A stretch of DNA of 64,000 nt, from positions 558,001 through 622,000 of the forward strand of contig NZ_CP060784.1 of the NCBI RefSeq assembly GCF_014489555.1, read 5' to 3'. The stretch's first letter is position 1. The number at the start of each line of letters is the position of its first letter. The notes under the pieces are model-generated. The model was not told the DNA's origin and made no database searches. It saw only the letters and a program-made list of their open reading frames with translations. Both the position numbers and the translations under genes were made by a program. Below, piece by piece: positions 40,098 through 49,040 of the stretch. Source of the DNA: Hymenobacter qilianensis (lineage in GTDB: Bacteria > Bacteroidota > Bacteroidia > Cytophagales > Hymenobacteraceae).

Positions 40098-41228
40098 ATG
40101 ACCTTCGATTTAGTAGCCCACGATCCGCAGACCAAAGCCCGCGCCGGCGTGGTACATACTGCCCACGGCGCCATCGAGACGCCCATCTTTATGCCCGTTG
40201 GCACGGCTGGCACCGTGAAAGCCGTGCAGCAGCGTGACCTCACCAACGACGTGCAAGCCCAGATTATCCTCGGCAATACCTACCATCTGTACCTGCGACC
40301 CGGCCTCGACATCCTGCGCCAAGCTGGTGGCCTGCACAAGTTCAACGGCTGGGACCGGCCCATCCTCACCGATAGCGGCGGCTACCAAGTGTATTCCCTG
40401 AGCAACACACGCAAGATCAAGGAAGAGGGCGTCAAGTTTCGCTCCCATATTGATGGCTCCCAGCATTTGTTTTCGCCAGAGGGCGTGATGGACATTCAGC
40501 GTACGATTGGGGCCGATATTATCATGGCCTTCGACGAGTGCACGCCGTGGCCCTGCGAGTACGACTACGCTCGCCGCTCCCTGGATATGACGCACCGCTG
40601 GCTCACGCGCTGCATTCAGCGCTTCGACAGCACCGAGGGCCACTACGGCTACGAGCAGACGCTTTTTCCCATTGTGCAGGGCAGCACCTTCAAAGATTTG
40701 CGCATCAAGTCAGCGGAGTTTATAGCTGAGCAGCAGCGCGAAGGCAACGCCATCGGCGGCCTGAGCGTGGGCGAGCCGGCCGAGCTGATGTATGAGATGA
40801 CCGAGCTGGTCTGCGATATTTTGCCCCCCGACAAGCCGCGCTACCTGATGGGCGTAGGTACGCCGGCCAATATTCTGGAGAACATTGCGCTGGGCGTGGA
40901 TATGTTTGACTGTGTGATGCCTACGCGCAACGCCCGCAACGGCATGCTGTTTACCACGCAGGGCATCATCAACATCACCAATAAGAAGTGGGCCACCGAC
41001 TTTGAGCCGATTGATGCCGAACTTGGGGGCTACGTAAGTACGTTTTATACGCGCGCTTACGTTCGGCATTTATTCCAAAGCCAGGAAATGCTGGGTCCGC
41101 AGATTGCGTCTATTCACAACCTTACGTTCTACCTCTGGCTGGTGAAGCAGGCGCGAGCCCATATCATCGCCGGCACCTTCCGGGAGTGGAAAGAGAAGAT
41201 GGTGAAACAAGTAATGACCCGCCTCTAA
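40098..41228 (+). CDS. tgt: tRNA-guanine transglycosylase
   Basis: 376 residues. It exchanges guanine-34 for a queuine precursor in tRNAs with GUN anticodons. Signatures: TPIFMPVGTAGTVKAV, DSGGYQVYSLS, DECTPWPC with the general acid/base Asp region, GLSVGEPAELM and the nucleophile region GVDMFDCVMPTRNARNG. The C-terminal zinc cluster (normally CxCxxC...H) is not present: DAELGGYVSTFYTRAYVRHLF has no Cys. I recall other Bacteroidota Tgt also lacking it. Followed at 82 bases by the LptF/G permease gene. Confidence 0.95.
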   Translation: MTFDLVAHDPQTKARAGVVHTAHGAIETPIFMPVGTAGTVKAVQQRDLTNDVQAQIILGNTYHLYLRPGLDILRQAGGLHKFNGWDRPILTDSGGYQVYSLSNTRKIKEEGVKFRSHIDGSQHLFSPEGVMDIQRTIGADIIMAFDECTPWPCEYDYARRSLDMTHRWLTRCIQRFDSTEGHYGYEQTLFPIVQGSTFKDLRIKSAEFIAEQQREGNAIGGLSVGEPAELMYEMTELVCDILPPDKPRYLMGVGTPANILENIALGVDMFDCVMPTRNARNGMLFTTQGIINITNKKWATDFEPIDAELGGYVSTFYTRAYVRHLFQSQEMLGPQIASIHNLTFYLWLVKQARAHIIAGTFREWKEKMVKQVMTRL

Positions 41229-41230
41229 TT

Positions 41231-41302
41231 CAATTAGCATTTAACAGTGAGCAATACCGTTCTAATTCATCACTGTTCCTGTTCATTGCTAAATGTTAAT
41301 TG
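41231..41302. repeat. Inverted repeat between tgt and the LptF/G gene
   Basis: CAATTAGCATTTAACAG (from 41231) and TTGCTAAATGTTAATTG (41286-41302) are complementary with two mismatches, and internal CAGTGA / TCACTG extend the stem. There is no T run. It may be a 3' stabiliser or a REP-like repeat. Confidence 0.55.
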
Positions 41303-41310
41303 ATTGATCC

Positions 41311-42387
41311 GTGAAACTCCTCGATAAGTACATCCTCAAAAAATTCCTGACCGCGTTTCTGTTCACGGTGGTGATGTTGGTGGCTGTAATTTGTGTGATT
41401 GACTTCACCGAGAAGAACGACGATTTTATCAAGCATAATCTGCCGGCCAAGACGATTATCCTGGATTACTACGTCAATCTGTTTCCTTATTTCGCCAATC
41501 TTCTTTCGCCCATTACGGTCTTTATTGCCGTCGTTTTTGTGACGGCGCAGCTCGCGTCGCGCACCGAGATTGTGGCGATTCTGGCCAGTGGTATCAGTTT
41601 TCCTCGCCTGCTGGTGCCCTACGTGATGGGGGGCATTATTATCGGCGTGGCCACGTTTGGGCTGATCGGCTGGGTGATTCCGATTACCAGCAAGACGCGG
41701 GTAGAATTTGAGCGCAAGTACACGAAGCGGCAATTTCGCTTCGACCAGCGCAACGTGCATATCAAAGTAGGGCCGCGCAGCTACGCCTACATGGAAAGCT
41801 ACGACAACACCAATAATATCGGCTACCGCTTCGCCTTGGAGGATATTGAGGGCACCACGCTCAAGCGCCGCCTCACCGCCGACGCCATTACCTGGGACTC
41901 GGTGAAACGCGCCTGGCGCCTCTCGCCCCAATTGGTGCGCACCTTCAGCGGGCAGAATGAAAGTCTCAAGTCTTATCCCGCCCGCGACACCACGCTCAAC
42001 CTGTATCCCAAGGATTTTGCCAGCACCTACCGTCTGGCCGAAACGCTTACGCTGCCCGAGTTGAATCGCTTTATTCAGCAGAAAATAGACCGCGGCGCCA
42101 GCGACACCCAGACCTATCTGAGCGAGAAATACGAGCGTTACGCGTATCCTTTTGCCATTCTCATACTTACCGTTATCGGCGTTATTCTGAGCGCGGGCAA
42201 GTCGCGCAGCGGCGTGGGGGGCAAAATTGCGCTGGGCTTTGTGCTGGCTTTCATCTTTATCATCTTCGTGATTCTGAGCCGCAATCTGGCGGCGGTAGGC
42301 TCGTTATCGCCGTTACTGGCCGCCTGGATTCCCAGCATGGTGTTCACCGTAATCGGCTTTGTTTTGTATCGATTGGTGCCCAAATAA
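41311..42387 (+). CDS. LptF/LptG (YjgP/YjgQ) family permease
   Basis: 358 residues, GTG start at 41311. Six membrane segments, three at each end (KKFLTAFLFTVVMLVAVICVI, YFANLLSPITVFIAVVFVTAQLA, then PFAILILTVIGVILSAGK and GFVLAFIFIIFVILSRNLA), flank a periplasmic beta-jellyroll of about 190 residues (FRFDQRNVHIKVGPRSYAYM). The loop RTEIVAILASGISFPRLL is the coupling helix typical of LptF/G. It extracts LPS from the inner membrane together with LptB. F versus G cannot be told here. Motif copies at 41628 and 42216 are in frame. Confidence 0.9.
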   Translation: MKLLDKYILKKFLTAFLFTVVMLVAVICVIDFTEKNDDFIKHNLPAKTIILDYYVNLFPYFANLLSPITVFIAVVFVTAQLASRTEIVAILASGISFPRLLVPYVMGGIIIGVATFGLIGWVIPITSKTRVEFERKYTKRQFRFDQRNVHIKVGPRSYAYMESYDNTNNIGYRFALEDIEGTTLKRRLTADAITWDSVKRAWRLSPQLVRTFSGQNESLKSYPARDTTLNLYPKDFASTYRLAETLTLPELNRFIQQKIDRGASDTQTYLSEKYERYAYPFAILILTVIGVILSAGKSRSGVGGKIALGFVLAFIFIIFVILSRNLAAVGSLSPLLAAWIPSMVFTVIGFVLYRLVPK

Positions 42388-42431
42388 ACAGGCGTTTATT
42401 ACCGCCTCCCGATAAAAAAGCCCCCCAACCT

Positions 42432-43334
42432 ATGCTCAAAGATTACCTGCGCCTACACTTTATTGTTTTGCTGTGGGGCTTCACGGCTATTCTGGGGAAG
42501 CTTATATCAGTGCCGCCGGTGGAGTTGGTTTTCTGGCGTACGCTGCTGGCTACCACGGGCTTAGGGCTGTTGCTTACCCTTAAAAAGCAAAGCGTGCGCA
42601 TACCACTCGGTCAGGTCGTACGGCTGCTTAGTGTGGGCTCGTTGGTGGCCGTGCACTGGATTACCTTTTTCCTCGCCGCCCGCCTTTCGTCTGTGAGCGT
42701 GTGCCTGGCGGGCATGGCTACGCTGGCGCTCTGGACCTCGCTGCTGGAGCCCCTATTGCTGTGGCGCCGCATACGTGGCTACGAGGTTTTTCTGGGTTTG
42801 CTGACGATGGTGGGCCTGTATCTGGTGTCGCAGGCCGAGTTCGATCAGCTTCTGGGGTTGGCTGTTGCTATTCTCTCGGCGGGCTTGTCGGCGTTGTTTA
42901 GTGTGCTTAATGTCAAGCTGGTAAAGCAGCACTCGCCCCTGCGCCTGACGTTTTATGAGATGATGGGCGCCTGCTTATCCATCGTGCTGTTCTTCCCGAT
43001 TTACAGTTTGTACTTTACCGAAGGCGCTGGCTTGCAGCTGGCCCTGGTTTCCTGGGATTGGCTGTGGCTGCTGGTGCTGGCTGGCGTATGCACCGTGTAT
43101 GCTTTCTCGGCTTCAATTGAGCTGATGAAGCGCCTATCGGCTTTCGTTATCAACCTGACTACCAACCTGGAGCCCGTGTACGGCATCGTGCTGGCCGTTA
43201 TCATTTTTGGGTCGGAAGAAAGGATGTCGGGGGGCTTTTATCTGGGTACGCTCGTCATTCTGTTCAGCGTCCTGATTCATCCCGTGCTCGACCAGTGGAA
43301 TCAGCGGCGCCAGCGACCAGTTACCGTCGTGTAG
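42432..43334 (+). CDS. EamA-family (DMT) transporter
   Basis: 300 residues, about ten membrane segments in two repeated halves (EamA domains). Typical segments: LHFIVLLWGFTAILGKLIS, PPVELVFWRTLLATTGLGLL, and in the second half LRLTFYEMMGACLSIVLFF and INLTTNLEPVYGIVLAVIIFGS. Probable inner-membrane metabolite or amino-acid exporter; substrate unknown. The start follows directly on an A6GC6 motif copy (42414-42426), six bases before the ATG. Confidence 0.87.
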   Translation: MLKDYLRLHFIVLLWGFTAILGKLISVPPVELVFWRTLLATTGLGLLLTLKKQSVRIPLGQVVRLLSVGSLVAVHWITFFLAARLSSVSVCLAGMATLALWTSLLEPLLLWRRIRGYEVFLGLLTMVGLYLVSQAEFDQLLGLAVAILSAGLSALFSVLNVKLVKQHSPLRLTFYEMMGACLSIVLFFPIYSLYFTEGAGLQLALVSWDWLWLLVLAGVCTVYAFSASIELMKRLSAFVINLTTNLEPVYGIVLAVIIFGSEERMSGGFYLGTLVILFSVLIHPVLDQWNQRRQRPVTVV

Positions 43335-43344
43335 ATCCAGGTTT

Positions 43345-44156
43345 TTACAACACCCCGCTCCACACCAGATAATCGGACGCAACGGGCATGCTGGGGGGCA
43401 TTTCTTTACCCGGAAACAGCCCATACACCGCCGAGCCCGAGCCTGACAGGCTAGCGTAAGCAGCACCGGCCTCGTACAATGCCGCCTTCAGCTCGCCCAA
43501 TACCGGATAATGCGGGGTTAGGGCATCCTCAAAATCGTTGCTAACGGTATCGCGCCACGTTTCCATGGGCCGCGCCAGACTCGTGCGCAAATCGTGGCGC
43601 GGCGTTCGGGGGGTTACACGGGCGTAAGCTTCGGCCGTGCTGATGTGCAGATTTGGGTAGATAACCTTGCAGGCCACACCCGCCAAGCTTAGACTTATCG
43701 GCGCGAATACGTCGCCTTTTTCGTGGGCAAATACGGGTTTGTTTTGAATGAAGAAAGCACAGTCGCTGCCGAGGCGCCGGGCGTAATCTTCCAGCTTTGC
43801 GGGGGCATTTTCAACTCAAACAACTCGTTCAGCGCCCGCAGCGCGAAGGCTGCATCGGCCGAGCCGCCACCTAAACCAGCGCCAATGGGCACTATTTTAT
43901 GCAAATGCATCTGCACGGGGGACAAATTGAAATCGGCCCGCAGCAACTCGTAAGCCCGCCAGCACAGGTTGGTGTGAGGCTCGCCCGGAATGGGAATGCC
44001 AGTCAGCGCCAGCGAATCCGATTCGGCAGGCAGCACTTCCAACGCGTCGCTCCATGGCAGCGGCACGAATACCGATTCGAGGTCGCGAAAGCCGTCGGGG
44101 CGCAGGCCAGTGATGTATAGGCCAAGGTTGAGCTTAGCATTCGGAAAAACGAGCAT
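43345..44156 (-). CDS. ispE: 4-diphosphocytidyl-2-C-methyl-D-erythritol kinase, frame broken once
   Basis: Two frames join into 270 residues when one base is added to the five-G run at 43801-43805 (motif copy), giving [30 protein letters not shown], a conserved IspE stretch. GHMP kinase motifs: FPNAKLNLGLYI, the ATP loop PIGAGLGGGSADAA and the C-terminal SLSGSGSAVYGLF. It phosphorylates CDP-methylerythritol in the MEP isoprenoid pathway. Essential, so a true frameshift is unlikely. Convergent with the EamA gene, 10 bases apart. Confidence 0.93.
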
Positions 44157-44300
44157 AGAGAGTAGCGTTGGCGTTGACTGCCGGGTTCATCAGTTTGTTG
44201 GAAAAGCTTTAGCGCTTTCGAATCGTTGGCAGGAAATAAGCCAAGGCCCAAACCTACTTTAAACCACGAAAGCTTACGCTACGAACGCCCCAGAAAACAA

Positions 44301-44308
44301 TAAATTTG
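44301..44308 (+). promoter_or_regulatory. Possible -7 box for the sugar-transferase operon
   Basis: TAAATTTG matches TAnnTTTG, 22 bases before the ATG of the sugar-transferase gene. No convincing -33 element. Confidence 0.38.
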
Positions 44309-44330
44309 CCTTAGCTCAACTCCTTCTTCT

Positions 44331-44990
44331 ATGCCTCACCCGCCGCCCACCGATTGGTACCAAGCCTGGGGCAAGCGCCTGCTCGATGTGGTGCTGGCCG
44401 CGCCGCTGCTGCTGACCGCGCTGCCGCTGCTGCTGCTGGCGGGGGGCTTTTTGGCCGTGCAGAACGGGGGGCCATTTCTCTTCCGGCAGCAGCGCCCCGG
44501 CTTGGGTGGGGGGCTTTTTTGGCTGTATAAACTCCAGACCATGACCAGCCAGCGCGACGCTCACGGCCAGCTTCTGCCCGATGCCGCTCGGCTGCCGCGC
44601 CTAGGCCGCTGGCTGCGCGCTACTTCCATGGATGAGCTGCCCCAGCTTTGGAATGTGCTGCGCGGCGACCTGAGCCTGGTTGGCCCGCGGCCGCTGCTGC
44701 CGGATTATCTGCCGTTGTACTCACCCGAGCAGGCCCGGCGCCACAGCGTGCGCCCCGGCCTGACGGGCTGGGCCCAAGTAAACGGGCGCAACACGATCAG
44801 CTGGGAGCAGAAATTCGTTTACGACGTATGGTACGTTGAACGCGTATCTTGGCGCTTGGACCTGCTTATTTTAGCGCGCACTGTGCGTCGGGTGCTTGGT
44901 GCTCAAGGCATTAATGCTCCCGGTCAAGCCACCACCGAAGCCTTCCGTGGCTCCCCCGCTCCCACCGTTGCCGACAATTCAGCCTCATGA
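44331..44990 (+). CDS. PglC-like initiating sugar-phosphate transferase
   Basis: 219 residues. Membrane-entering helix RLLDVVLAAPLLLTALPLLLLAGG, then FLFRQQRPGLGG, LYKLQTM, SMDELPQLWNVLRGDLSLVGPRPLLP with the Asp-Glu catalytic pair, and HSVRPGLTGWAQVNGRN. This is a small monotopic phosphoglycosyl transferase that moves a sugar-1-phosphate from UDP-sugar to undecaprenyl phosphate. It overlaps the next gene by four bases. Motif copies at 44441 and 44508 are in frame (GGF). First gene of a three-gene glycan cluster. Confidence 0.9.
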   Translation: MPHPPPTDWYQAWGKRLLDVVLAAPLLLTALPLLLLAGGFLAVQNGGPFLFRQQRPGLGGGLFWLYKLQTMTSQRDAHGQLLPDAARLPRLGRWLRATSMDELPQLWNVLRGDLSLVGPRPLLPDYLPLYSPEQARRHSVRPGLTGWAQVNGRNTISWEQKFVYDVWYVERVSWRLDLLILARTVRRVLGAQGINAPGQATTEAFRGSPAPTVADNSAS

Positions 44991-45688
44991 CCAAGCTTTT
45001 TTTCTCTGAATACGAAGAAACTGACCAGCATCCCATTACGCGTCCTTTGGCTATTTTCGGTGCCGGTGGGCTAGGCCGCGAAGTGCTGATGCTGATTCAT
45101 CAGATCAACGCATACGAGCCCACCTGGCACATTACCGGGTTCTACGACGACGTGCGCCCTCCGGCAAATTCCATTCATGGAGTACCGTACTTAGGTACCG
45201 CCACCGACCTGAATGCCGTAACCGAGCCGCTGCACGTGACGATAGCTGTTGGAAACAGCCGGAGCCGGGCCAACGTGGTAGAAAGGCTTACATCGTCACA
45301 ACTCTCCTTCGCTACGCTCGTTCACCCGGCGGTCGCCCGTGAGCCTTACCAACAGGTTGAGGTAGGCGTAGGCTGCATTATCAGCCAGGGCTGCATTCTC
45401 ACTTGTGATATTGTGTTGGGCAAGCACGTGCTTCTCAATCTCGGCTGCACCATTGGCCACGATGCCGTATTAGGCGATTTTTGTTCGCTCATGCCGCACG
45501 CTAACATTGGCGGGGCAACTTACCTGGAAACGGGCGTTTATTTGGGTACCAATGCCACCGTTATCGACCGGGTGCGTGTGGGTGCCCACGCCATAATCGG
45601 GGCTGGAGCAGTAGCTGTCCGCGATTTGCCCCCCAGCTGCACTGCCGTTGGTGTTCCGGCCTCCGTGATTAAGAGGCACTCTGTTTGA
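44987..45688 (+). CDS. PglD/NeuD-like sugar O/N-acetyltransferase
   Basis: 233 residues. The N-terminal Rossmann-like part (FGAGGLGREVLMLIHQIN) is the UDP-sugar binding module of the NeuD/PglD family. The C-terminal left-handed beta-helix follows (CIISQGCILTCDIVLGKHVLLNLGCTIGHDAVLGDFCSLMPHANIGG), with the His of GHD as general base. It acetylates the 4-amino group of a UDP-4-amino-sugar using acetyl-CoA. It is translationally coupled to the PglC-like gene and followed by the aminotransferase that would make its substrate. Confidence 0.9.
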   Translation: MTKLFFSEYEETDQHPITRPLAIFGAGGLGREVLMLIHQINAYEPTWHITGFYDDVRPPANSIHGVPYLGTATDLNAVTEPLHVTIAVGNSRSRANVVERLTSSQLSFATLVHPAVAREPYQQVEVGVGCIISQGCILTCDIVLGKHVLLNLGCTIGHDAVLGDFCSLMPHANIGGATYLETGVYLGTNATVIDRVRVGAHAIIGAGAVAVRDLPPSCTAVGVPASVIKRHSV

Positions 45689-45727
45689 GTGCTTACTAAA
45701 TAACTCGGCCCGCATACAGAAACGAAC

Positions 45728-45819
45728 GTCATGCAGAGCGGCAGCGAAGCATCTCGCGTGTTTACTAGGTTGCAAATCCTGGGTCAGTACGCGACATGCT
45801 TCGCGGTGCTCGGCATGAC
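45728..45819. repeat. Imperfect inverted repeat of about 30 bases
   Basis: GTCATGCAGAGCGGCAGCG then AAGCATCTCGCG (45728-45758) pairs with CGCGACATGCTTCGCGG then TGCTCGGCATGAC (45790-45819) with a few mismatches, closing a 31-base loop. I recall similar 'GTCATGC..GAAGCATCTCGCG' elements being frequent in Hymenobacter intergenic regions; not searched. Non-coding. Confidence 0.7.
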
Positions 45820-45877
45820 TGTCGTTTGAACTTCAGCTGAGCTCTATCATTACATTAATTTCCGCCGTTGTCACCCT

Positions 45878-47028
45878 ATGCGCAGCCAAGATCACGACCG
45901 TATTTTTCTTTCCCCGCCCCACCTTGGTCGTCACGAGCTGAACTATGTGCACAAGGCTATTGAGGATAACTGGGTAGCCCCAACGGGGCCCAATATCACT
46001 GGTTTTGAGGCTGATATCTGCCAGCATACCGGCGCATCGCATTGCGTAGCGCTCAACTCAGGCACGGCCGCAATTCACCTCGGCCTGATATTGTTGGGTG
46101 TAGGCACCGGCGACGAAGTGCTTTGCTCCTCTTTCACCTTCGTAGCCACCGCCAACCCCATTGTATACTCGGGGGCCACTCCAATATTCATTGACAGTGA
46201 GCCGCAAACCTGGAATATGTGCCCGGTGCACTTGCGCGAAGCTATTGAAGACCGCCTGCGACTAGGCAAAAAGCCCCCCAAAGCGCTGCTGCTGGTTCAC
46301 TTATACGGCATGCCGGCCCAGCTGCGTGAGATTCTGGCCATAGCCGACGAGTTCAACATCCCGGTACTCGAAGACGCTGCCGAAGCATTGGGTTCCTGCT
46401 ACGACAAGCGGCCGCTGGGTACGTTTGGGGCAGTGGGTGTTTTCTCGTTTAACGGAAACAAGATTCTGACTACCAGCGGCGGCGGCGCGCTTGTTACCAA
46501 TAACGCCGACTTAGCCCAGCAAGCCCGGTTTTTGGCTACCCAAGCCAAAGATCCGGCTCCCCACTACCAACATTCCGCCACTGGCTACAACTACCGCCTG
46601 AGTAATATTCTGGCGGGCATCGGGCGGGGCCAGATGGAGCTGCTGGACGACCGCGTGAAAAAGCGGCGCGAGATTTACGCTTGGTATCAGCGCCACCTCG
46701 CCGACTTGCCGGCCCTGCAATTTGCCCCCCAGGAGCCCGCCGGCAGCCGCTCCAACCGCTGGCTCACTACCGTCCTCCTCAATCCCACTCACACCAGCGT
46801 TACGCCCGAGCAGGTCCGCCTACACCTCGAAACGCGCAACATCGAAGCCCGCCCCCTCTGGAAACCCCTGCATCTGCAGCCCCTCTTCCAAAATGCCCCC
46901 AATACGGCGGCAGTGTCTGCGAGGATCTGTTTGACCGCGGCCTATGCCTACCCTCCGGCTCCGCCATGACGGACGAGGATTTGCGGCGTGTAGCAGGAGC
47001 CGTGCGGGAGGCGGTTGGTATTGATTAG
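45878..47028 (+). CDS. DegT/DnrJ/EryC1 sugar aminotransferase, frame broken once
   Basis: As given, the frame ends at 46969 in a run of prolines. One added C in 46896-46900 (motif copy) restores QNAPQYGGSVCEDLFDRGLCLPSGSAMTDEDLRRV, the family's C-terminal signature, and a stop at 47028, giving 383 residues. PLP site: FSFNGNKILTTSGGGALV with the Schiff-base Lys; substrate loop DNWVAPTGPNI. It transaminates a UDP-4-keto-6-deoxy sugar to the 4-amino sugar used by the PglD-like enzyme. The three genes form a compact glycan module; no 4,6-dehydratase is in the window. Confidence 0.92.
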
Positions 47029-47312
47029 CCTATCTTAATGATTGGTAACCAACCTAATAGAGTTATAAAAAGCAGGGGCAATTACAGAGGGAAAATCATT
47101 TATCTTTTATAGTTAGCAGCTATAGATTCGATTACGTTAAGCAATTTTTCCGGGGAGAGCGCCTAGCGTATGAGTAGCCGCCGCCCCTAGCTTTTACCTA
47201 CTTTCCACCCGACCGCCTGGCTCGGGCAAAGAGTGCGAGCGAATGGAAGTAGCTGCTGGCGGGTAACGTGCGACATTTAGCAGGGCCATACCCCGATAAG
47301 GCTTGATTCAGG

Positions 47313-48914
47313 TTAATGTTTGTGAGGCGCTACACCGGGTTGAGTAATCTGAAAGCCTGTTTTAGCTTTCTCTTCTTCAACCATTTTTTTCACCTGGGCA
47401 AGCAGATCTTTTGCATCGTAGATAATGCCATCCTTGATGGTGTACTTTACTCCCCCTACCCTACTCACCTGGTTGTTTTCTGCCAGTCTGATGGTCCCGG
47501 TACCATATAAAACTTTGAAGTCCTTGAGCGGATTCTCCTCCACAATTACAAAATCAGCCAGCTTCCCGATCTCTACACTCCCAATTTCCTTTTCCATGCC
47601 TAACAGCTCCGCTCCGTTCAGGGTGGCAGCTTTTATAACCTCCAGCGGGTGAAATCCTGCCTCACGTAGCAGCTCCATCTCGCGAGGATATGCAAACCCA
47701 AACAGCTCATAAATAAAACCCGAATCGGTACCTACTGTAACCCTGCCACCACGGTTTTTATACTCATTGATAAAAGCCATCCACAACCTGAAGTTTTCTC
47801 TCCACTGCACCTCCTGCTCCGTGCCCCAAGAGTGCCAGTAAGAGCCGTGCGCATTCCAGCTGGGGGTGTAAAACTTCCAGAGTTCGGGCATGGTGTAGTC
47901 CTGGTGCCACTCGGCGGTGCGGGCCCTCATCAGGTCTCGGTTGGCCTCATAAATATTAAAGGTTGGGCAAAGGGTAAAGTTCAACGCAATCAGCTCATTC
48001 ATCACCTTATTCCATTTCGCGGAGAAAGGCGCGGCAGTTTGTTTCCACAAGGTGCCGGCTTCCTCGAAACGGTTCTGCTCGTTGGTATAGTTGTAGTCCA
48101 GGGAGTAATGCTGCACCGTACGGTCCGTGAACATGGCTTCGGGCAGGCCATACCAGTGCTCCAACGAGCTGATGCCAGCTTTGGCACTGTGCATCGCATT
48201 CCAGCGACCTACATCCGTCTGCGAATGGTGGATAGCCGATTTCAGGCCCAGCTTCTTGTTTTCCTCGGCGGCAGCCTGCATGATTTCCGGGGCGGCCCCA
48301 AAGAACTTAATCCCATCTGCGCCGGCTTTGGCGTTCTGCCTTACCCATTCGCGGGCCTGCTGGGGCGTGGCAATGGGTTGTTTGCTGCCCATGCCAAACC
48401 GGGTATAGGCCCGTATGCGCGGGGCAGTAATCGCGTTCTGGGCGCTTTTCTTTTTCTGCTCCAGCGTCCAAGCCAGGCCATTACCCGCCGATGGCTCCCG
48501 AATGGTAGTTACGCCGTGCGCCATCCAAAGCTTATAGACATAGCTGGCATCGGAGCCATTGTTGTTGCCAATATGGGCATGGGTATCCACGAAGCCCGGC
48601 ATCAGGTACATACCCGATGCGTCCAGTTCCTTGCCGCCTAGCTTCAGTGGGGGGCGTTTTGTGGCATCTATGGGCAGGGCCGTGGTGCCCACCACCCGGA
48701 CATCAGTAATGCGGTTGTTTTCCACCACAATATCTACCGGGCCCAGGGGCGGCGAACCCGTGCTGTTAATCAGAATAACACCCCTGATGATAAGCTGCGG
48801 CCACGGACCTTCCCCCTCCTGCCGGTTGGGCACCGCTGCGGGCTGCGGCTGCGCGGCTAGGCGTAATTGAGCCAGCAGGCACAGCAGCAGAAAAAGTGTT
48901 TTGTGCGACTTCAT
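47313..48914 (-). CDS. Exported amidohydrolase
   Basis: 533 residues with signal peptide (TLFLLLCLLAQLRLAAQ). Metal ligands of the amidohydrolase superfamily: GFVDTHAHIGN (HxH), GADGIKFFG (position of the bridging Lys), SAIHHSQTD, SSLEHWYG, VTVGTDSGF. C-terminal GSVEIGKLADFVIVEENPL is typical of imidazolonepropionase/prolidase-like members. Probably hydrolyses a cyclic or peptide amide bond in the periplasm. Last gene of the SusCD locus on the minus strand, 126 bases after the carboxypeptidase. Only one variant motif copy lies in this gene (48649), unlike the core genes. Confidence 0.88.
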   Translation of the reverse strand: MKSHKTLFLLLCLLAQLRLAAQPQPAAVPNRQEGEGPWPQLIIRGVILINSTGSPPLGPVDIVVENNRITDVRVVGTTALPIDATKRPPLKLGGKELDASGMYLMPGFVDTHAHIGNNNGSDASYVYKLWMAHGVTTIREPSAGNGLAWTLEQKKKSAQNAITAPRIRAYTRFGMGSKQPIATPQQAREWVRQNAKAGADGIKFFGAAPEIMQAAAEENKKLGLKSAIHHSQTDVGRWNAMHSAKAGISSLEHWYGLPEAMFTDRTVQHYSLDYNYTNEQNRFEEAGTLWKQTAAPFSAKWNKVMNELIALNFTLCPTFNIYEANRDLMRARTAEWHQDYTMPELWKFYTPSWNAHGSYWHSWGTEQEVQWRENFRLWMAFINEYKNRGGRVTVGTDSGFIYELFGFAYPREMELLREAGFHPLEVIKAATLNGAELLGMEKEIGSVEIGKLADFVIVEENPLKDFKVLYGTGTIRLAENNQVSRVGGVKYTIKDGIIYDAKDLLAQVKKMVEEEKAKTGFQITQPGVAPHKH

Positions 48915-49040
48915 GCGGATGTTGCTTTTAATACAAAGCTCTGCCTCCTAGCGGAAACAGAGCTTTGAATGGGGCGATAATGCGGCTAAGGTTCTGGCTA
49001 GCGTAAATCAAAACGGATAGGTAGCGCAATGTGCAGCCGG

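Noticed and set aside
41025..41029. Five-G run in tgt as a broken motif
   Set aside because: The frame is intact (ELGGYVS) and the flanks are not A/T-rich.
41296..41931. A 211-residue open frame opposite the LptF/G permease
   Set aside because: Full overlap with a well-supported permease gene; His- and Arg-rich low-complexity sequence typical of antisense frames in high-G+C DNA.
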